Notes: generated by a model not told the origin, from the letters alone. A stretch of DNA of 39,660 nucleotides from Nitrospirota bacterium (GCA_021789735.1 JAJYJB010000014.1:1-39660), one strand, 5' to 3'; shown: positions 25,999 to 33,229, counted from the first letter of the stretch. Numbers and translations: made by a program.

Positions 25999-26620
25999 GG
26001 TTTGCGCCTGCCAGGACAGCCTCTATCTCCGGCGAGAGGCTTTCCATCTCCTGGATGGCCCGCCTGGTCCTGCCCACGAAATAGTTATAGGCTATGACGG
26101 CCGGGATCGCAGCCACGAGCCCGAACGCGGTTGTTATCAGGGCCTCGGAAATGCCCGGCGCCACCACCGCCAGCGATGCGCTGCCCTTGAAGCCTATGCC
26201 CCTGAACGCATTCACTATTCCCCAGACCGTTCCGAAAAGGCCGATAAACGGTGCGGTCGAGCCGGTCGTAGCAAGGAAGTTCACGTATTTTTCGATCTTG
26301 CCGGCCTCTACGACCTCCTGCCGGTCTATGGCCCGCCTCAACCGTTCCCTGGACACTGCTTCGGGAAACACGTTCATGTAGAGGCTGGCTGCGGGGCTTG
26401 TGTCCAGCGCCTTGGCCTGGGCAAGCGCTCCCCTGGCATCCCCGGCGTCAAGCGCCCTTACGAATATCCTGTTTTGCTTCTCCAGCCTGGACATGTACTG
26501 GAATTTGAAGATTATTATCGCCCAGGACACGACCGAGAAGGTAAGCAGAAGCAAAACGACCAATTTAACCAGCAAGCTGGCCTCAAGCACCATCTGTAAA
26601 GGGTTAGTTTCCATAAGCAT
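25988..26620 (-). CDS. tolQ: Proton-channel protein TolQ
   Basis: MotA/TolQ/ExbB family channel, 210 residues (208 if the second ATG is used). The first span is VKLVVLLLLTFSVVSWAIII, and the paired C-terminal spans contain ATTGSTAPFIGLFGTVWGIV and ISEALITTAFGLVAAIPAV. It is the first gene of tolQ-R-A-B-cpoB-moaC. No Shine-Dalgarno precedes either ATG; a perfect TATAAT ends eight bases upstream, so the message may start at the initiation codon. ybgC, common upstream in other phyla, is absent. Confidence 0.94.
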   Translation of the reverse strand: MLMETNPLQMVLEASLLVKLVVLLLLTFSVVSWAIIIFKFQYMSRLEKQNRIFVRALDAGDARGALAQAKALDTSPAASLYMNVFPEAVSRERLRRAIDRQEVVEAGKIEKYVNFLATTGSTAPFIGLFGTVWGIVNAFRGIGFKGSASLAVVAPGISEALITTAFGLVAAIPAVIAYNYFVGRTRRAIQEMESLSPEIEAVLAGANRDK

Positions 26621-26628
26621 TATTTTAA

Positions 26629-26634
26629 ATTATA
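26629..26634 (-). promoter_or_regulatory. -10 box of tolQ operon
   Basis: Perfect TATAAT on the - strand. A TTGACA lies 12 bases further up (26647-26652), too close to be its partner; with TTTAAA at 26624-26629 as an alternative -10 the spacing would be 17. Either way the leader is at most a few bases. Confidence 0.4.
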
Positions 26635-26800
26635 TCTTTCCACAAATGTCAAATCTAACCGGCCCGGAAAGTCCGGGAGTCCCTGGACACGGGGCAAATC
26701 GGAAGGCGGGCGCATCCGGGAAAAACAACATAATCCGGGCTTTATCCCTATTTTTTCATTTATATAAGCTAGGCTAAACTTGAAATTAAAATTTTTTATT

Positions 26801-26821
26801 TGACGATATGTCCGGTCATAT
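26801..26821. promoter_or_regulatory. Near-palindromic operator candidate upstream of dsrC
   Basis: TGAC and GTCA flank ten bases (26801-26818), and ATATG/CATAT with a CCGG core overlap them (26806-26821). The site lies about 20 bases upstream of the proposed dsrC -35 region, in a place where an activator or repressor could bind. The half-sites resemble CRP/FNR-family sites only loosely. Confidence 0.3.
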
Positions 26822-26839
26822 ATTAGTGTTTACGACTGT

Positions 26840-26868
26840 TTCAATAAATCCCGGAAAAAGTTTATAAT
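26840..26868 (+). promoter_or_regulatory. Putative dsrC promoter
   Basis: A perfect TATAAT at 26863-26868 with a weak TTCAAT 17 bases upstream. Transcription would start near 26875, leaving a 20-base leader that includes the AAGGAGG site of dsrC. The weak -35 fits dependence on an activator at the palindrome upstream. Confidence 0.5.
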
Positions 26869-26894
26869 CATTAGTAAAACTTAAGGAGGAAGAA

Positions 26895-27230
26895 ATGCCA
26901 ACCATTGAATTCCAGGGCAAACAGATCGAATTGGACGAGGACGGGTATCTTTTGAACCTGGGTGACTGGACGCCTGAGCTTGCCAACCATCTGGCTGAAC
27001 GCGACGGCATGACCCTTACGGAGGCCCACTGGGAAGTGATCAACTTTCTCAGGGAGTACTACGCTAAGTACCAGATCGCCCCGATGATCAAGATACTGGT
27101 GAAGGAGATCGCTAAGTCCATGGGCCCGGAGAAGGGCAACACCAAGTATCTCTACCAGCTGTATCCCGCGGGTCCCGCAAAGCAGGCCTGTCTGTACGCA
27201 GGGCTTCCGAAACCCACCGGGTGCGTGTAG
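26895..27230 (+). CDS. dsrC: Sulfur carrier DsrC
   Basis: DsrC/TusE-family carrier that holds sulfur as a trisulfide between two cysteines during dissimilatory sulfite reduction or sulfur oxidation; 111 residues. The C-terminal arm has both cysteines with ten residues between them (C in QACLYAG and C in PTGCV), the mark of true DsrC rather than TusE, which keeps only the last one. AAGGAGG precedes the ATG. It has its own promoter and terminator, consistent with the high dsrC expression known in sulfur metabolisers. dsrA and dsrB are not in the window. Confidence 0.95.
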   Translation: MPTIEFQGKQIELDEDGYLLNLGDWTPELANHLAERDGMTLTEAHWEVINFLREYYAKYQIAPMIKILVKEIAKSMGPEKGNTKYLYQLYPAGPAKQACLYAGLPKPTGCV

Positions 27231-27253
27231 AAGCGTTTTTATTTATTTTGCGA

Positions 27254-27301
27254 GCGCGGGAAGACGGCAGACGGAAAGGACCGTGTTCCCGCGCCCTTTT
27301 T
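27254..27301 (+). terminator. dsrC intrinsic terminator
   Basis: GCGCGGGAA pairs with TTCCCGCGC around a 23-base loop that itself can pair (CGG with CCG), followed after CC by TTTTT. It lies 24 bases after dsrC and separates it from the dsrMKJ operon. Confidence 0.75.
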
Positions 27302-27372
27302 CGTAAAGAAGGTGTTTTTTCTGATTTGACTATGCTTTCACTGGATCCCAAAAAAAGCGGTTCGGGGCAGCT

Positions 27373-27936
27373 ATGGACCTGAAAGAGTCCCTAGCAAAAA
27401 AGCGCCCGGCCGTCCTCAAGAGATGGATCGATGTCGTTCTGGAGACCTATCCCTCCCAAACTGCCCAGACGCTCAGGTCCGGGGAAAACCGTTTCACCAA
27501 TCCTGTTGGAAAGATAATATCGGACAGCCTAGGGGCGGTCTACGACGAGCTTGTCCGCAATATGGGAGGCGCGGGGCAGGCCCCCGAGGGCGGCCTCGGC
27601 GAGTTCCTGGAGAACATCATAAAGGTAAGGGCGGTCCAGGACTTCACCGCTTCCGGCGCGCTCGGCTTCATCTTCTCGCTCAAAAAGTCGGCCAGGGAAG
27701 AGACGGAGGCATCGTGGATAGGCCGTGAAGAGGATTTTTACAGGCAGATGGCGGAGTTCGACGCCCTTGTGGACCGGCTTGCCCTGGGCGCTTTCGACTT
27801 CTATATGCAGTGCCGGGAGAAGATATATGAGCTCAAGTCAGTCGAGGTCCGCAACCGGACATTCAGGCTCCTGCAACAGGCCAACCTGCTGGTCGAGAAA
27901 AAAGAGGAAGAGCACGGGGAGGAACATAAAAATTAA
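27373..27936 (+). CDS. RsbRD N-terminal domain protein upstream of dsrM
   Basis: 187-residue soluble helical protein resembling the RsbT co-antagonist RsbRD N-terminal domain, a globin-like sensor module. The opening LKESLAKKRPAVLKRWIDVV and the later FTASGALGFIFSLKKSAREE fit that family. The C-terminus (about 160-187) is a charged helix without the STAS domain of full RsbR proteins. Genes of this type occur directly before dsrM in several sulfate reducers, so a role in the Dsr complex or its control is likely but unproven. dsrM follows by 23 bases. Confidence 0.75.
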   Translation: MDLKESLAKKRPAVLKRWIDVVLETYPSQTAQTLRSGENRFTNPVGKIISDSLGAVYDELVRNMGGAGQAPEGGLGEFLENIIKVRAVQDFTASGALGFIFSLKKSAREETEASWIGREEDFYRQMAEFDALVDRLALGAFDFYMQCREKIYELKSVEVRNRTFRLLQQANLLVEKKEEEHGEEHKN

Positions 27937-27959
27937 GCAAAGGAGGACGAGATAAAGGG

Positions 27960-28955
27960 ATGAAAGCGCTTTTGCCTTTTCTGGCTGTAGTGTGTCTGGT
28001 CTTGCTTGCCGTCGTGGGCGTAAAAGCCGCCGGCCTGTATTTTGTGTTCGGCGTTATAGTGCCTTACGCCGCCGCGGCCACTTTCCTTTTGGGTTTTGTG
28101 TACAGGGTGGTAAAGTGGGGCAAAACGCCGGTGCCGTTCCATATACCCACCACTTGCGGGCAGCAGAAATCACTGCCGTGGATAAAACCGAACGGCATAG
28201 AAAACCCCTCGGGCACTGGCGGGGTCGTGGCGAGGATGCTTCTTGAGATCTTTTTGTTCCGCTCTCTTTTTAAAAACCGCAAAACGAAGATGAAAGGGGA
28301 ATACCTTTCGTACAGCTGGGCCCCGTGGCTCTGGCTTGGGGGCTTGGCGTTCCACTGGTCTTTCCTGCTCATAGTCATCAGGCACCTGAGGTTCTTTTTC
28401 CAGAGCGTGCCCGCGCCCGTCCAGGGGCTTGAGCACCTGGACAGCATTCTTAACTGGGGCGTCCCTCCGCTTTACATAACCGATGTGATATTCCTTGCGG
28501 CCGTGACCTTTCTCTTTTTGCGGAGGGTCACACTCTCCCAGATAAAGGCGATAACACTTCCCGCGGATTATTTCCCGATCTTTCTGCTGCTTGGCATCGG
28601 GTGCTCGGGTGTGCTCATGAGATATATGGAATTTTTCAGGGTGGACGTTGTAGGGGTCAAAGAACTCGTGATGGGACTTGTCAGCCTCCATCCCGCGGCG
28701 GTAAGCGGGATAGGCACGATGTTCTATGTCCACCTGCTTCTTATAAGCACGCTTTTTGCCTATTTCCCGTGGAGCAAGCTCGTGCATGCCCCTGGCGTGT
28801 TCCTCAGCCCTACCAGGAACCTGTCCAACAACAGCCGTGTGGTGCGGCATGTGAACCCATGGAGTTATCCCGTGAAGGTGCACACGTACGAGGAATATGA
28901 GAACGACTTCCGGGAAAAAATGAAAATGGCCGGCGTGCCGGTGGAAAAGGAGTAG
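27960..28955 (+). CDS. dsrM: DsrM, membrane cytochrome b subunit of the Dsr complex
   Basis: NarI-like membrane subunit thought to exchange electrons between menaquinone and DsrK; 331 residues. Two spans lie near the N-terminus (about 4-50), then further spans near 122-142, 165-185, 200-225 and 240-265. Histidines in AFHWSFLLIVIRH and in SLHPAAVSG and MFYVHLLL are candidate heme b ligands. AAGGAGG lies 14 bases before the ATG. dsrK begins two bases after the stop. Confidence 0.93.
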   Translation: MKALLPFLAVVCLVLLAVVGVKAAGLYFVFGVIVPYAAAATFLLGFVYRVVKWGKTPVPFHIPTTCGQQKSLPWIKPNGIENPSGTGGVVARMLLEIFLFRSLFKNRKTKMKGEYLSYSWAPWLWLGGLAFHWSFLLIVIRHLRFFFQSVPAPVQGLEHLDSILNWGVPPLYITDVIFLAAVTFLFLRRVTLSQIKAITLPADYFPIFLLLGIGCSGVLMRYMEFFRVDVVGVKELVMGLVSLHPAAVSGIGTMFYVHLLLISTLFAYFPWSKLVHAPGVFLSPTRNLSNNSRVVRHVNPWSYPVKVHTYEEYENDFREKMKMAGVPVEKE

Positions 28956-28957
28956 AA

Positions 28958-30622
28958 ATGGCGAAGGAACCCAAAAAAGAAGAGTTGCTGCAGAGCATAA
29001 GTTACAAGGCGCCAAAGACCTTCTGGATGGACAAGCCTGCCGAGATAAAGCCCGGCATGTTCTGCTGGGGCGCGAAGGCCAGGAGCATGAACGTCGTGGG
29101 CATGCCCAACGCCAGGGACTGGAACCCCGCCGAGGAGGACTGGAAACTGCCTGAAAACTGGCAGGAAATACTCATCGAGGGGCTGCGCGAGAGGCTGGAC
29201 AAGTACCGCTCCCTGCGTCTGTTCCTGGACATATGTGTGAGGTGCGGGGCCTGCGCGGACAAATGCCATTTCTACATAGGCACCGGCGACCCCAAGAACA
29301 TGCCCGTGGTAAGGGGCGAGCTCATGAGGAGCGTCTACAGGAAGTACTTCACCACAGGCGGCAAGGTATTCGGCAAGCTGGCCGGTGCAAGGGAGATGGA
29401 CCTGCAGGTGCTCAAGGAATGGTGGACCTACTTTTTCCAGTGCACGGAATGCCGCCGCTGCTCCGTCTTCTGCCCTTACGGCATAGACCATGCGGAGATC
29501 ACGATTGCGGGCAGGGAACTCCTGAACCTCCTGGGCCTTAACATCGAATGGATACAGGGGCCGGTCTCCAACTGCTTCATGAAAGGCAACCACCTGGGCC
29601 TGGAGCCGCAGACGATCGTGAGCAATATAGAGTTTATGGTGGATGACATAGAGACCCTGACCGGCATACGCATAAACCCGACCTTCAACAGGAAAGGGGC
29701 CGAGATCCTTTTCGTGACGCCCTCCGGAGACCTCTTCGGGGACCCCGGCGTATACACCTGCATGGGCTACCTGATGCTCTTCCATGAGCTGGGGCTCGAT
29801 TACACCTGGAGCACGTACGCCTCGGAAGGCGGCAACTTCGGGTTCTTCACCTCTAACGAGATGGCAAAGAGGCTGAACGCCAAGATCTACGCGGAGGCCA
29901 AGAGGCTCGGGGTGAAGTGGATACTGGGCGGGGAGTGCGGCCATATGTGGAGGCTTGTGCACCAGTACATGGACACCTGGAACGGGCCGGCCGACTTCCT
30001 GGAGGTCCCAAAATCCCCCATAACGGGCACGGTCTTCGACAACGCCAGGGCCACTAAGATGACCCACATCATCGAGTTTACGGCGGACCTGATGAAACAC
30101 GGAAAGCTGAAGCTGGACCCTTCCAGGAACGACCACCTGAAGGTCACGTTCCACGACTCCTGCAATACGTCCAGAGGCATGGGGCTGCTCGAGGAGCCGC
30201 GACACGTGCTTAAGAACGTATGCCGGAACTTCTATGAGATGCCCAGGGAGACGATAAGGGAGCAGACGTTCTGCTGCGGCAGCGGCTCCGGGCTTAACGC
30301 CGGCGAAGACATGGAGCTGCGCCTCAGGGGCGGGCTGCCCAGGGCAAACGCAGTAAAGTATGTGCATGACAAGCACGGCGTCAACATGCTGGCAAACATC
30401 TGCGCCATAGACAGGGCGACCCTTTCGGTCTCCATGAATTACTGGGTGCCCGGAGTTGCAGTGGCCGGTACGCACGAGCTGGTCGCCAACGCCCTGGTCA
30501 TGAAAGGGGAGAAAAAGAGGGAGACGGACCTGAGGGGCGAGCCCCTGCCGCTCCCGGAGGAACAGGCAAGCGTAGCGGCCCGGGCTGTTACCGAGAAAAC
30601 GGGAGGTGAGGCCAATGTATAA
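28958..30622 (+). CDS. dsrK: DsrK, iron-sulfur subunit related to heterodisulfide reductase HdrD
   Basis: Cytoplasmic catalytic subunit proposed to act on the DsrC trisulfide/disulfide; 554 residues. Two [4Fe-4S] ferredoxin motifs are seen, CVRCGACADKC from residue 93 and CTECRRCSVFC from residue 162. The CCG-type region that binds the special catalytic cluster follows: GGECGHMW, HDSCNTSRG near 398, and CCGSGSG with C439-C440. The last 45 residues are charged and variable. The stop overlaps the dsrJ start by eight bases. Confidence 0.96.
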   Translation: MAKEPKKEELLQSISYKAPKTFWMDKPAEIKPGMFCWGAKARSMNVVGMPNARDWNPAEEDWKLPENWQEILIEGLRERLDKYRSLRLFLDICVRCGACADKCHFYIGTGDPKNMPVVRGELMRSVYRKYFTTGGKVFGKLAGAREMDLQVLKEWWTYFFQCTECRRCSVFCPYGIDHAEITIAGRELLNLLGLNIEWIQGPVSNCFMKGNHLGLEPQTIVSNIEFMVDDIETLTGIRINPTFNRKGAEILFVTPSGDLFGDPGVYTCMGYLMLFHELGLDYTWSTYASEGGNFGFFTSNEMAKRLNAKIYAEAKRLGVKWILGGECGHMWRLVHQYMDTWNGPADFLEVPKSPITGTVFDNARATKMTHIIEFTADLMKHGKLKLDPSRNDHLKVTFHDSCNTSRGMGLLEEPRHVLKNVCRNFYEMPRETIREQTFCCGSGSGLNAGEDMELRLRGGLPRANAVKYVHDKHGVNMLANICAIDRATLSVSMNYWVPGVAVAGTHELVANALVMKGEKKRETDLRGEPLPLPEEQASVAARAVTEKTGGEANV

Positions 30623-31001
30623 CGGCGGTAAGATAATAACGGGCCTGGTGATCTTTCTGGCACTGGTGACGTTTCCCATCTATTACAGCGTCGGCAAGGC
30701 CAATCCGCATCCTTCCCCGTCGCTGGATACGCCGGTCATAAACAAGATGCCGGTGAAGCACTGCGTGGAGTCCAGGGAGTTCATGAGGGCTGACCACATG
30801 AAGCTGCTCAGGGGCTGGATGGAAACGGTGCTGAGCGGAAAAGGCTGCGTGTATGTGAGCTCCACCGGGGAAAAGTACGACATGGCGTGGGACACCTGCT
30901 GGAACTGCCATTCGAGCAAAAAACAGTTCTGCGACAGGTGCCACAATTACATGGCTGTCAGCCTGCCGTGCTGGAAATGCCACACCGAACCCAATACCTA
31001 G
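30615..31001 (+). CDS. dsrJ: DsrJ, triheme cytochrome c
   Basis: Periplasmic cytochrome c of the DsrMKJ(OP) complex, 128 residues. An uncleaved N-terminal span (IITGLVIFLALVTFPIYYSV) anchors it; three heme sites CWNCH, CDRCH and CWKCH lie in the last 40 residues. Extra cysteines (KHCVESREF and KGCVYVS) could supply the unusual cysteine heme ligand known for DsrJ. GGGAGG with eight-base spacing selects this ATG over an upstream GTG at 30606. dsrO and dsrP do not follow. Confidence 0.94.
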   Translation: MYNGGKIITGLVIFLALVTFPIYYSVGKANPHPSPSLDTPVINKMPVKHCVESREFMRADHMKLLRGWMETVLSGKGCVYVSSTGEKYDMAWDTCWNCHSSKKQFCDRCHNYMAVSLPCWKCHTEPNT

Positions 31002-31011
31002 GCCGACCGCG

Positions 31012-31044
31012 CAGCGGGGCCCGGAGCATGCCGGGCCCCCGCAG
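31012..31044 (+). terminator. GC-rich hairpin ending the dsrMKJ operon
   Basis: GCGGGGCCCGG (31014-31024) pairs with CCGGGCCCCCGC (31031-31042, one bulged C) around an AGCATG loop, 12 bases after dsrJ. The T-rich run comes about 30 bases later, so it is probably a strong pause or Rho-assisted terminator. Confidence 0.6.
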
Positions 31045-31088
31045 CGCCGGATAAGTTTTCGAAGTTTCTTTTTTTATTTCAGAGCGCG

Positions 31089-31117
31089 TTTGCAAAAAAG
31101 GGCAGTTTGCGGATAAT
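31089..31117 (+). promoter_or_regulatory. Putative ferredoxin promoter
   Basis: TTTGCA and GATAAT spaced by 17 bases, with start expected near 31124. It lies between the dsrJ terminator and the ferredoxin gene, giving a leader of about 115 bases. Confidence 0.4.
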
Positions 31118-31238
31118 ATATTTGCAATGCTTTTTCCTGGCGCCAGACAGAAAAAGGAAATCATCGTCTTTTGATTTGAGAAGCTTCTTTAAAGGTAAAA
31201 ACTTTTTAAAAAAATAAAAATCCAAGGAGGTGAGTGAT

Positions 31239-31424
31239 ATGTATATGGTGTCCGTTGACGCTGCAAAATGCGAGGGGTGCGAGGAGTGCGTGAGCATATG
31301 CCCCAACGAGGTCTTCAAGATGGCCAGCGGCAAGTCTGACCCGCATCAGAGCTCGGAGTGCGTCTTCTGCGAGAGCTGCATAGGCGTTTGCCCTACCCAG
31401 GCGATAACCATTTCCGAGATGTAA
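31239..31424 (+). CDS. Dicluster [4Fe-4S] ferredoxin
   Basis: Small electron carrier of 61 residues with two complete CxxCxxCxxxCP motifs, CEGCEECVSICP near residue 12 and CVFCESCIGVCP near 45. The ATG at 31239 is chosen because a perfect AAGGAGGTGA Shine-Dalgarno lies just upstream and overlaps the in-frame GTG at 31230. Its place beside dsrMKJ suggests an electron donor or acceptor in sulfur metabolism; the partner is not known. Confidence 0.92.
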   Translation: MYMVSVDAAKCEGCEECVSICPNEVFKMASGKSDPHQSSECVFCESCIGVCPTQAITISEM

Positions 31425-31445
31425 GAAAAAAAGAAAAAGGGAACA

Positions 31446-31476
31446 AAAAAGGGGAAACTTCAAGTTTCCCCTTTTT
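31446..31476. terminator. Bidirectional terminator between ferredoxin and tusA
   Basis: AAAAAGGGGAAACTT and AAGTTTCCCCTTTTT are perfect reverse complements with one base between them. The flanking A and T runs give a U-tract in both directions, so it serves both convergent operons. Confidence 0.9.
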
Positions 31477-31507
31477 ATTTGTTTTGACCGCTGCCGGTCG
31501 CTTTTTT

Positions 31508-31759
31508 CTACTTTTTCTGTATGTAGAGCTCCCAGTAGCCTTTGTCTTCCAGCTTCTTTGACTCGAACCCGTAGCCAAGCTTCTCGGCCCACCTGGGTAT
31601 CGTGTCTTCGGCGGACGCGGGAGCGTCGCAGAGGACTTTTATTATGTCGCCCCCCTTGAGCTTCTCGATCGCCTTTTTGGTCAGGACCAGCGGGTAGGGG
31701 CACACCCTTCCAAGCGTGTCCAGGACTTCCGTCGGTGTAGTGCTGCTCAGCTCGCCCAT
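31508..31759 (-). CDS. tusA: TusA/SirA-family sulfur carrier
   Basis: Small persulfide sulfur-transfer protein, 83 residues. The family motif LDTLGRVCPYPLVLTKKAI puts the active cysteine at C20. GGAGG precedes the ATG. It is the last gene of a four-gene - strand operon with three DsrE-superfamily genes. Such TusA proteins pass sulfur to DsrE and then DsrC, which fits the dsrC and dsrMKJ genes on the other strand. Confidence 0.93.
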   Translation of the reverse strand: MGELSSTTPTEVLDTLGRVCPYPLVLTKKAIEKLKGGDIIKVLCDAPASAEDTIPRWAEKLGYGFESKKLEDKGYWELYIQKK

Positions 31760-31810
31760 TGAATATTTCCTCCTTTCTTTTTTACGAGGACCCTGTCTTT
31801 TTAGTTGGCG

Positions 31811-32221
31811 CTAAAAGAAGAGGACGTGCTTCGCCTCTTCCATTATTTTCTCTATCTGTGCAAACGGAACGACGTTGATCTTCTTTTCGGCGCCCATGTC
31901 CTCGGCATCGGGCAGCTGGTCTTCCGTTATGCCAAATTTCTCCATGTCCTCCTTGCACACGTATACGTCCAGGTCCACCAGCAGGCAGTTTTTGGCGTGG
32001 AGCTCGCTGGAGTTGATGCCGTACGGCGCCATGGCATTTTGCCCCTTCGATATGCCAAGAAGACCCTCGCCGACAAAGCAGAGGGAAGGCGTTACCGTGT
32101 CTCCGTCCTCCAGCAGGACCTCAACGGTCTGGTAGGACAGGGCGTGCGTCAAGGCAAGCCTCGAAGTCTCGCCCTTGTACTGCGGCCTCTGGACTATGAA
32201 AGCGCATTTGACATCCGCCAT
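31811..32221 (-). CDS. DsrE-superfamily protein, DsrF/TusC-like
   Basis: 136-residue protein with the DsrE fold pattern: RLALTHALSYQTVEVLLEDG is the helix-strand unit and KNCLLVDLDVYVCKEDMEKF matches the TusC/DsrF strand-helix region. Cysteines are present, but no clear equivalent of the DsrE active cysteine. Middle position in the operon between the DsrE-like gene and tusA matches the dsrE-F-H/tusD-C-B unit, though the order differs. Assignment within the superfamily is tentative. Confidence 0.75.
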   Translation of the reverse strand: MADVKCAFIVQRPQYKGETSRLALTHALSYQTVEVLLEDGDTVTPSLCFVGEGLLGISKGQNAMAPYGINSSELHAKNCLLVDLDVYVCKEDMEKFGITEDQLPDAEDMGAEKKINVVPFAQIEKIMEEAKHVLFF

Positions 32222-32224
32222 TTT

Positions 32225-32584
32225 CTACTCACCTCCTATTTGCAGGACCCTGTCGGCGCTGTGGATCTTTGACAGGTACCAGTGCATCGCGTTCCACTGT
32301 ATCTTCGCTATACTTTCGGTCTTCTGTATGCCTCTGGACACGGTGCAGGCCTCGCACGTGCATATCTCCACGCCTTTTTCCATCAGCTCGACCAGGTATT
32401 TCTCGCCGGTCGAGTAGTCCTTCAGGTGTTTCTGGTGGGCCTTTACGGAAACGGTGGCGTTTCCCGAAAACCAGATATTCACAACGTGACCTTTGCTGGC
32501 CGCCGCACCGGCAAGCTTCAGCGCGAAGTCATAACACCCCGAGCCCACGAGCCCGGGGAAAACGCCCATCGTAAGAACTCCCAT
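32225..32584 (-). CDS. DsrE/TusD-like sulfur-transfer protein
   Basis: 119 residues. The N-terminus MGVLTMGVFPGLVGSGCYDF and the segment CTCEACTVSRGI fit DsrE/TusD. C77 in that segment has the same distance to the RG pair as the active cysteine of E. coli TusD; C75 and C80 are close neighbours. It ends three bases before the DsrF-like gene. Probable role: accepts persulfide sulfur from TusA and passes it to DsrC. Confidence 0.8.
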   Translation of the reverse strand: MGVLTMGVFPGLVGSGCYDFALKLAGAAASKGHVVNIWFSGNATVSVKAHQKHLKDYSTGEKYLVELMEKGVEICTCEACTVSRGIQKTESIAKIQWNAMHWYLSKIHSADRVLQIGGE

Positions 32585-32598
32585 TCCTTATGTCCCTC

Positions 32599-32895
32599 CT
32601 AGAGCCAGGCTACTTTTTCAAAATCGTTAAAGATGACGTCGACCAGTCCGTTGTAATCCACTACCTTTACCCGTTTGTCCACCTGCTCGGGCGTAAGCCC
32701 CCTTGTCTGCAGGTCCTCGGAAAGGGCATAAAGTTTAGGTGTCTTCCCAAGAAGGGCAGACTCCTTGCCGCCTTCCTTGAGCACAGCATGATAGACGCCG
32801 TTTTGCACCAGGACGATCCCGAGATTTTCCCCCTTCATCCTGTCCAGGGTTTCGACGGTAAGCTTATAATCGCTGACAAAAACGCCCAGTTTCAT
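32599..32895 (-). CDS. DsrH/TusB-like protein
   Basis: 98 residues, first gene of the sulfur-transfer operon. The VLVQNGVYHAV segment is typical of DsrH/TusB. No cysteine is present, so it would be structural, as E. coli TusB is. The ATG at 32895 is preceded by GGAGGTG; an in-frame ATG seven codons earlier has no ribosome-binding site. The downstream DsrE-like gene follows after 14 bases. Confidence 0.78.
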   Translation of the reverse strand: MKLGVFVSDYKLTVETLDRMKGENLGIVLVQNGVYHAVLKEGGKESALLGKTPKLYALSEDLQTRGLTPEQVDKRVKVVDYNGLVDVIFNDFEKVAWL

Positions 32896-32933
32896 CCAGA
32901 CACACCTCCATTTCATACCAGGGATTTTCCGGT

Positions 32934-32959
32934 CTTCCGGCGGCCAGGCCGCCCGGAAG
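32934..32959 (-). repeat. Hairpin in the leader of the DsrH/TusB operon
   Basis: CTTCCGGCGGCC and GGCCGCCCGGAAG pair with one bulged base and a single-base centre. It lies about 38 bases upstream of the DsrH-like start codon, within the transcribed leader. It has no T-run and could limit ribosome access or stabilise the mRNA end. Confidence 0.45.
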
Positions 32960-33065
32960 CCTAAATAAACGAAGCTTAAATAAAAACCAGGATATCATGC
33001 ATCTCCCGCCTGAAAGACCGCACGAACAGCTTATATGCCTTTGCTTTACGGGTATGAAGTATAAC

Positions 33066-33094
33066 TGTATAACAATTGCCCCGTTTCTTGTCAA
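33066..33094 (-). promoter_or_regulatory. Putative promoter of the sulfur-transfer operon
   Basis: On the - strand a perfect TTGACA and a TATACA box are separated by 17 bases. Transcription would start near 33059, giving a leader of about 160 bases. Confidence 0.55.
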
Positions 33095-33199
33095 TAAAAA
33101 CGCCTATAAGAAAGGTTTATAGTCCATATTCCATGCGCGGCAGCGGTTGCCACTGACCCCAAACGCCGGGATTTTTTTTGTTTTTTTGATATATTGTTC

Positions 33200-33229
33200 T
33201 TGACTGCGCTTGCTGTTACCTGATAAATT
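33200..33229 (+). promoter_or_regulatory. Putative rpsU promoter
   Basis: TTGACT (five of six) followed by TAAATT after 18 bases, ending 39 bases before the rpsU start. It would drive the rpsU-yqeY-NIF3 genes and perhaps dnaG-rpoD. Confidence 0.45.

Noticed and set aside
25126..26097. 323-codon + strand frame across tolA, tolR and tolQ
   Set aside because: Antisense to three recognised tol genes and spans their junctions; no start signals.
28865..30679. Long - strand open frame of about 600 codons
   Set aside because: It lies exactly opposite dsrK, whose cluster motifs are unambiguous. The frame has no ribosome-binding site and its open state follows from GC-rich codon bias.
33170..33187. 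T-run considered as a terminator upstream of rpsU
   Set aside because: No preceding stem-loop; the run probably reflects AT-rich promoter sequence.
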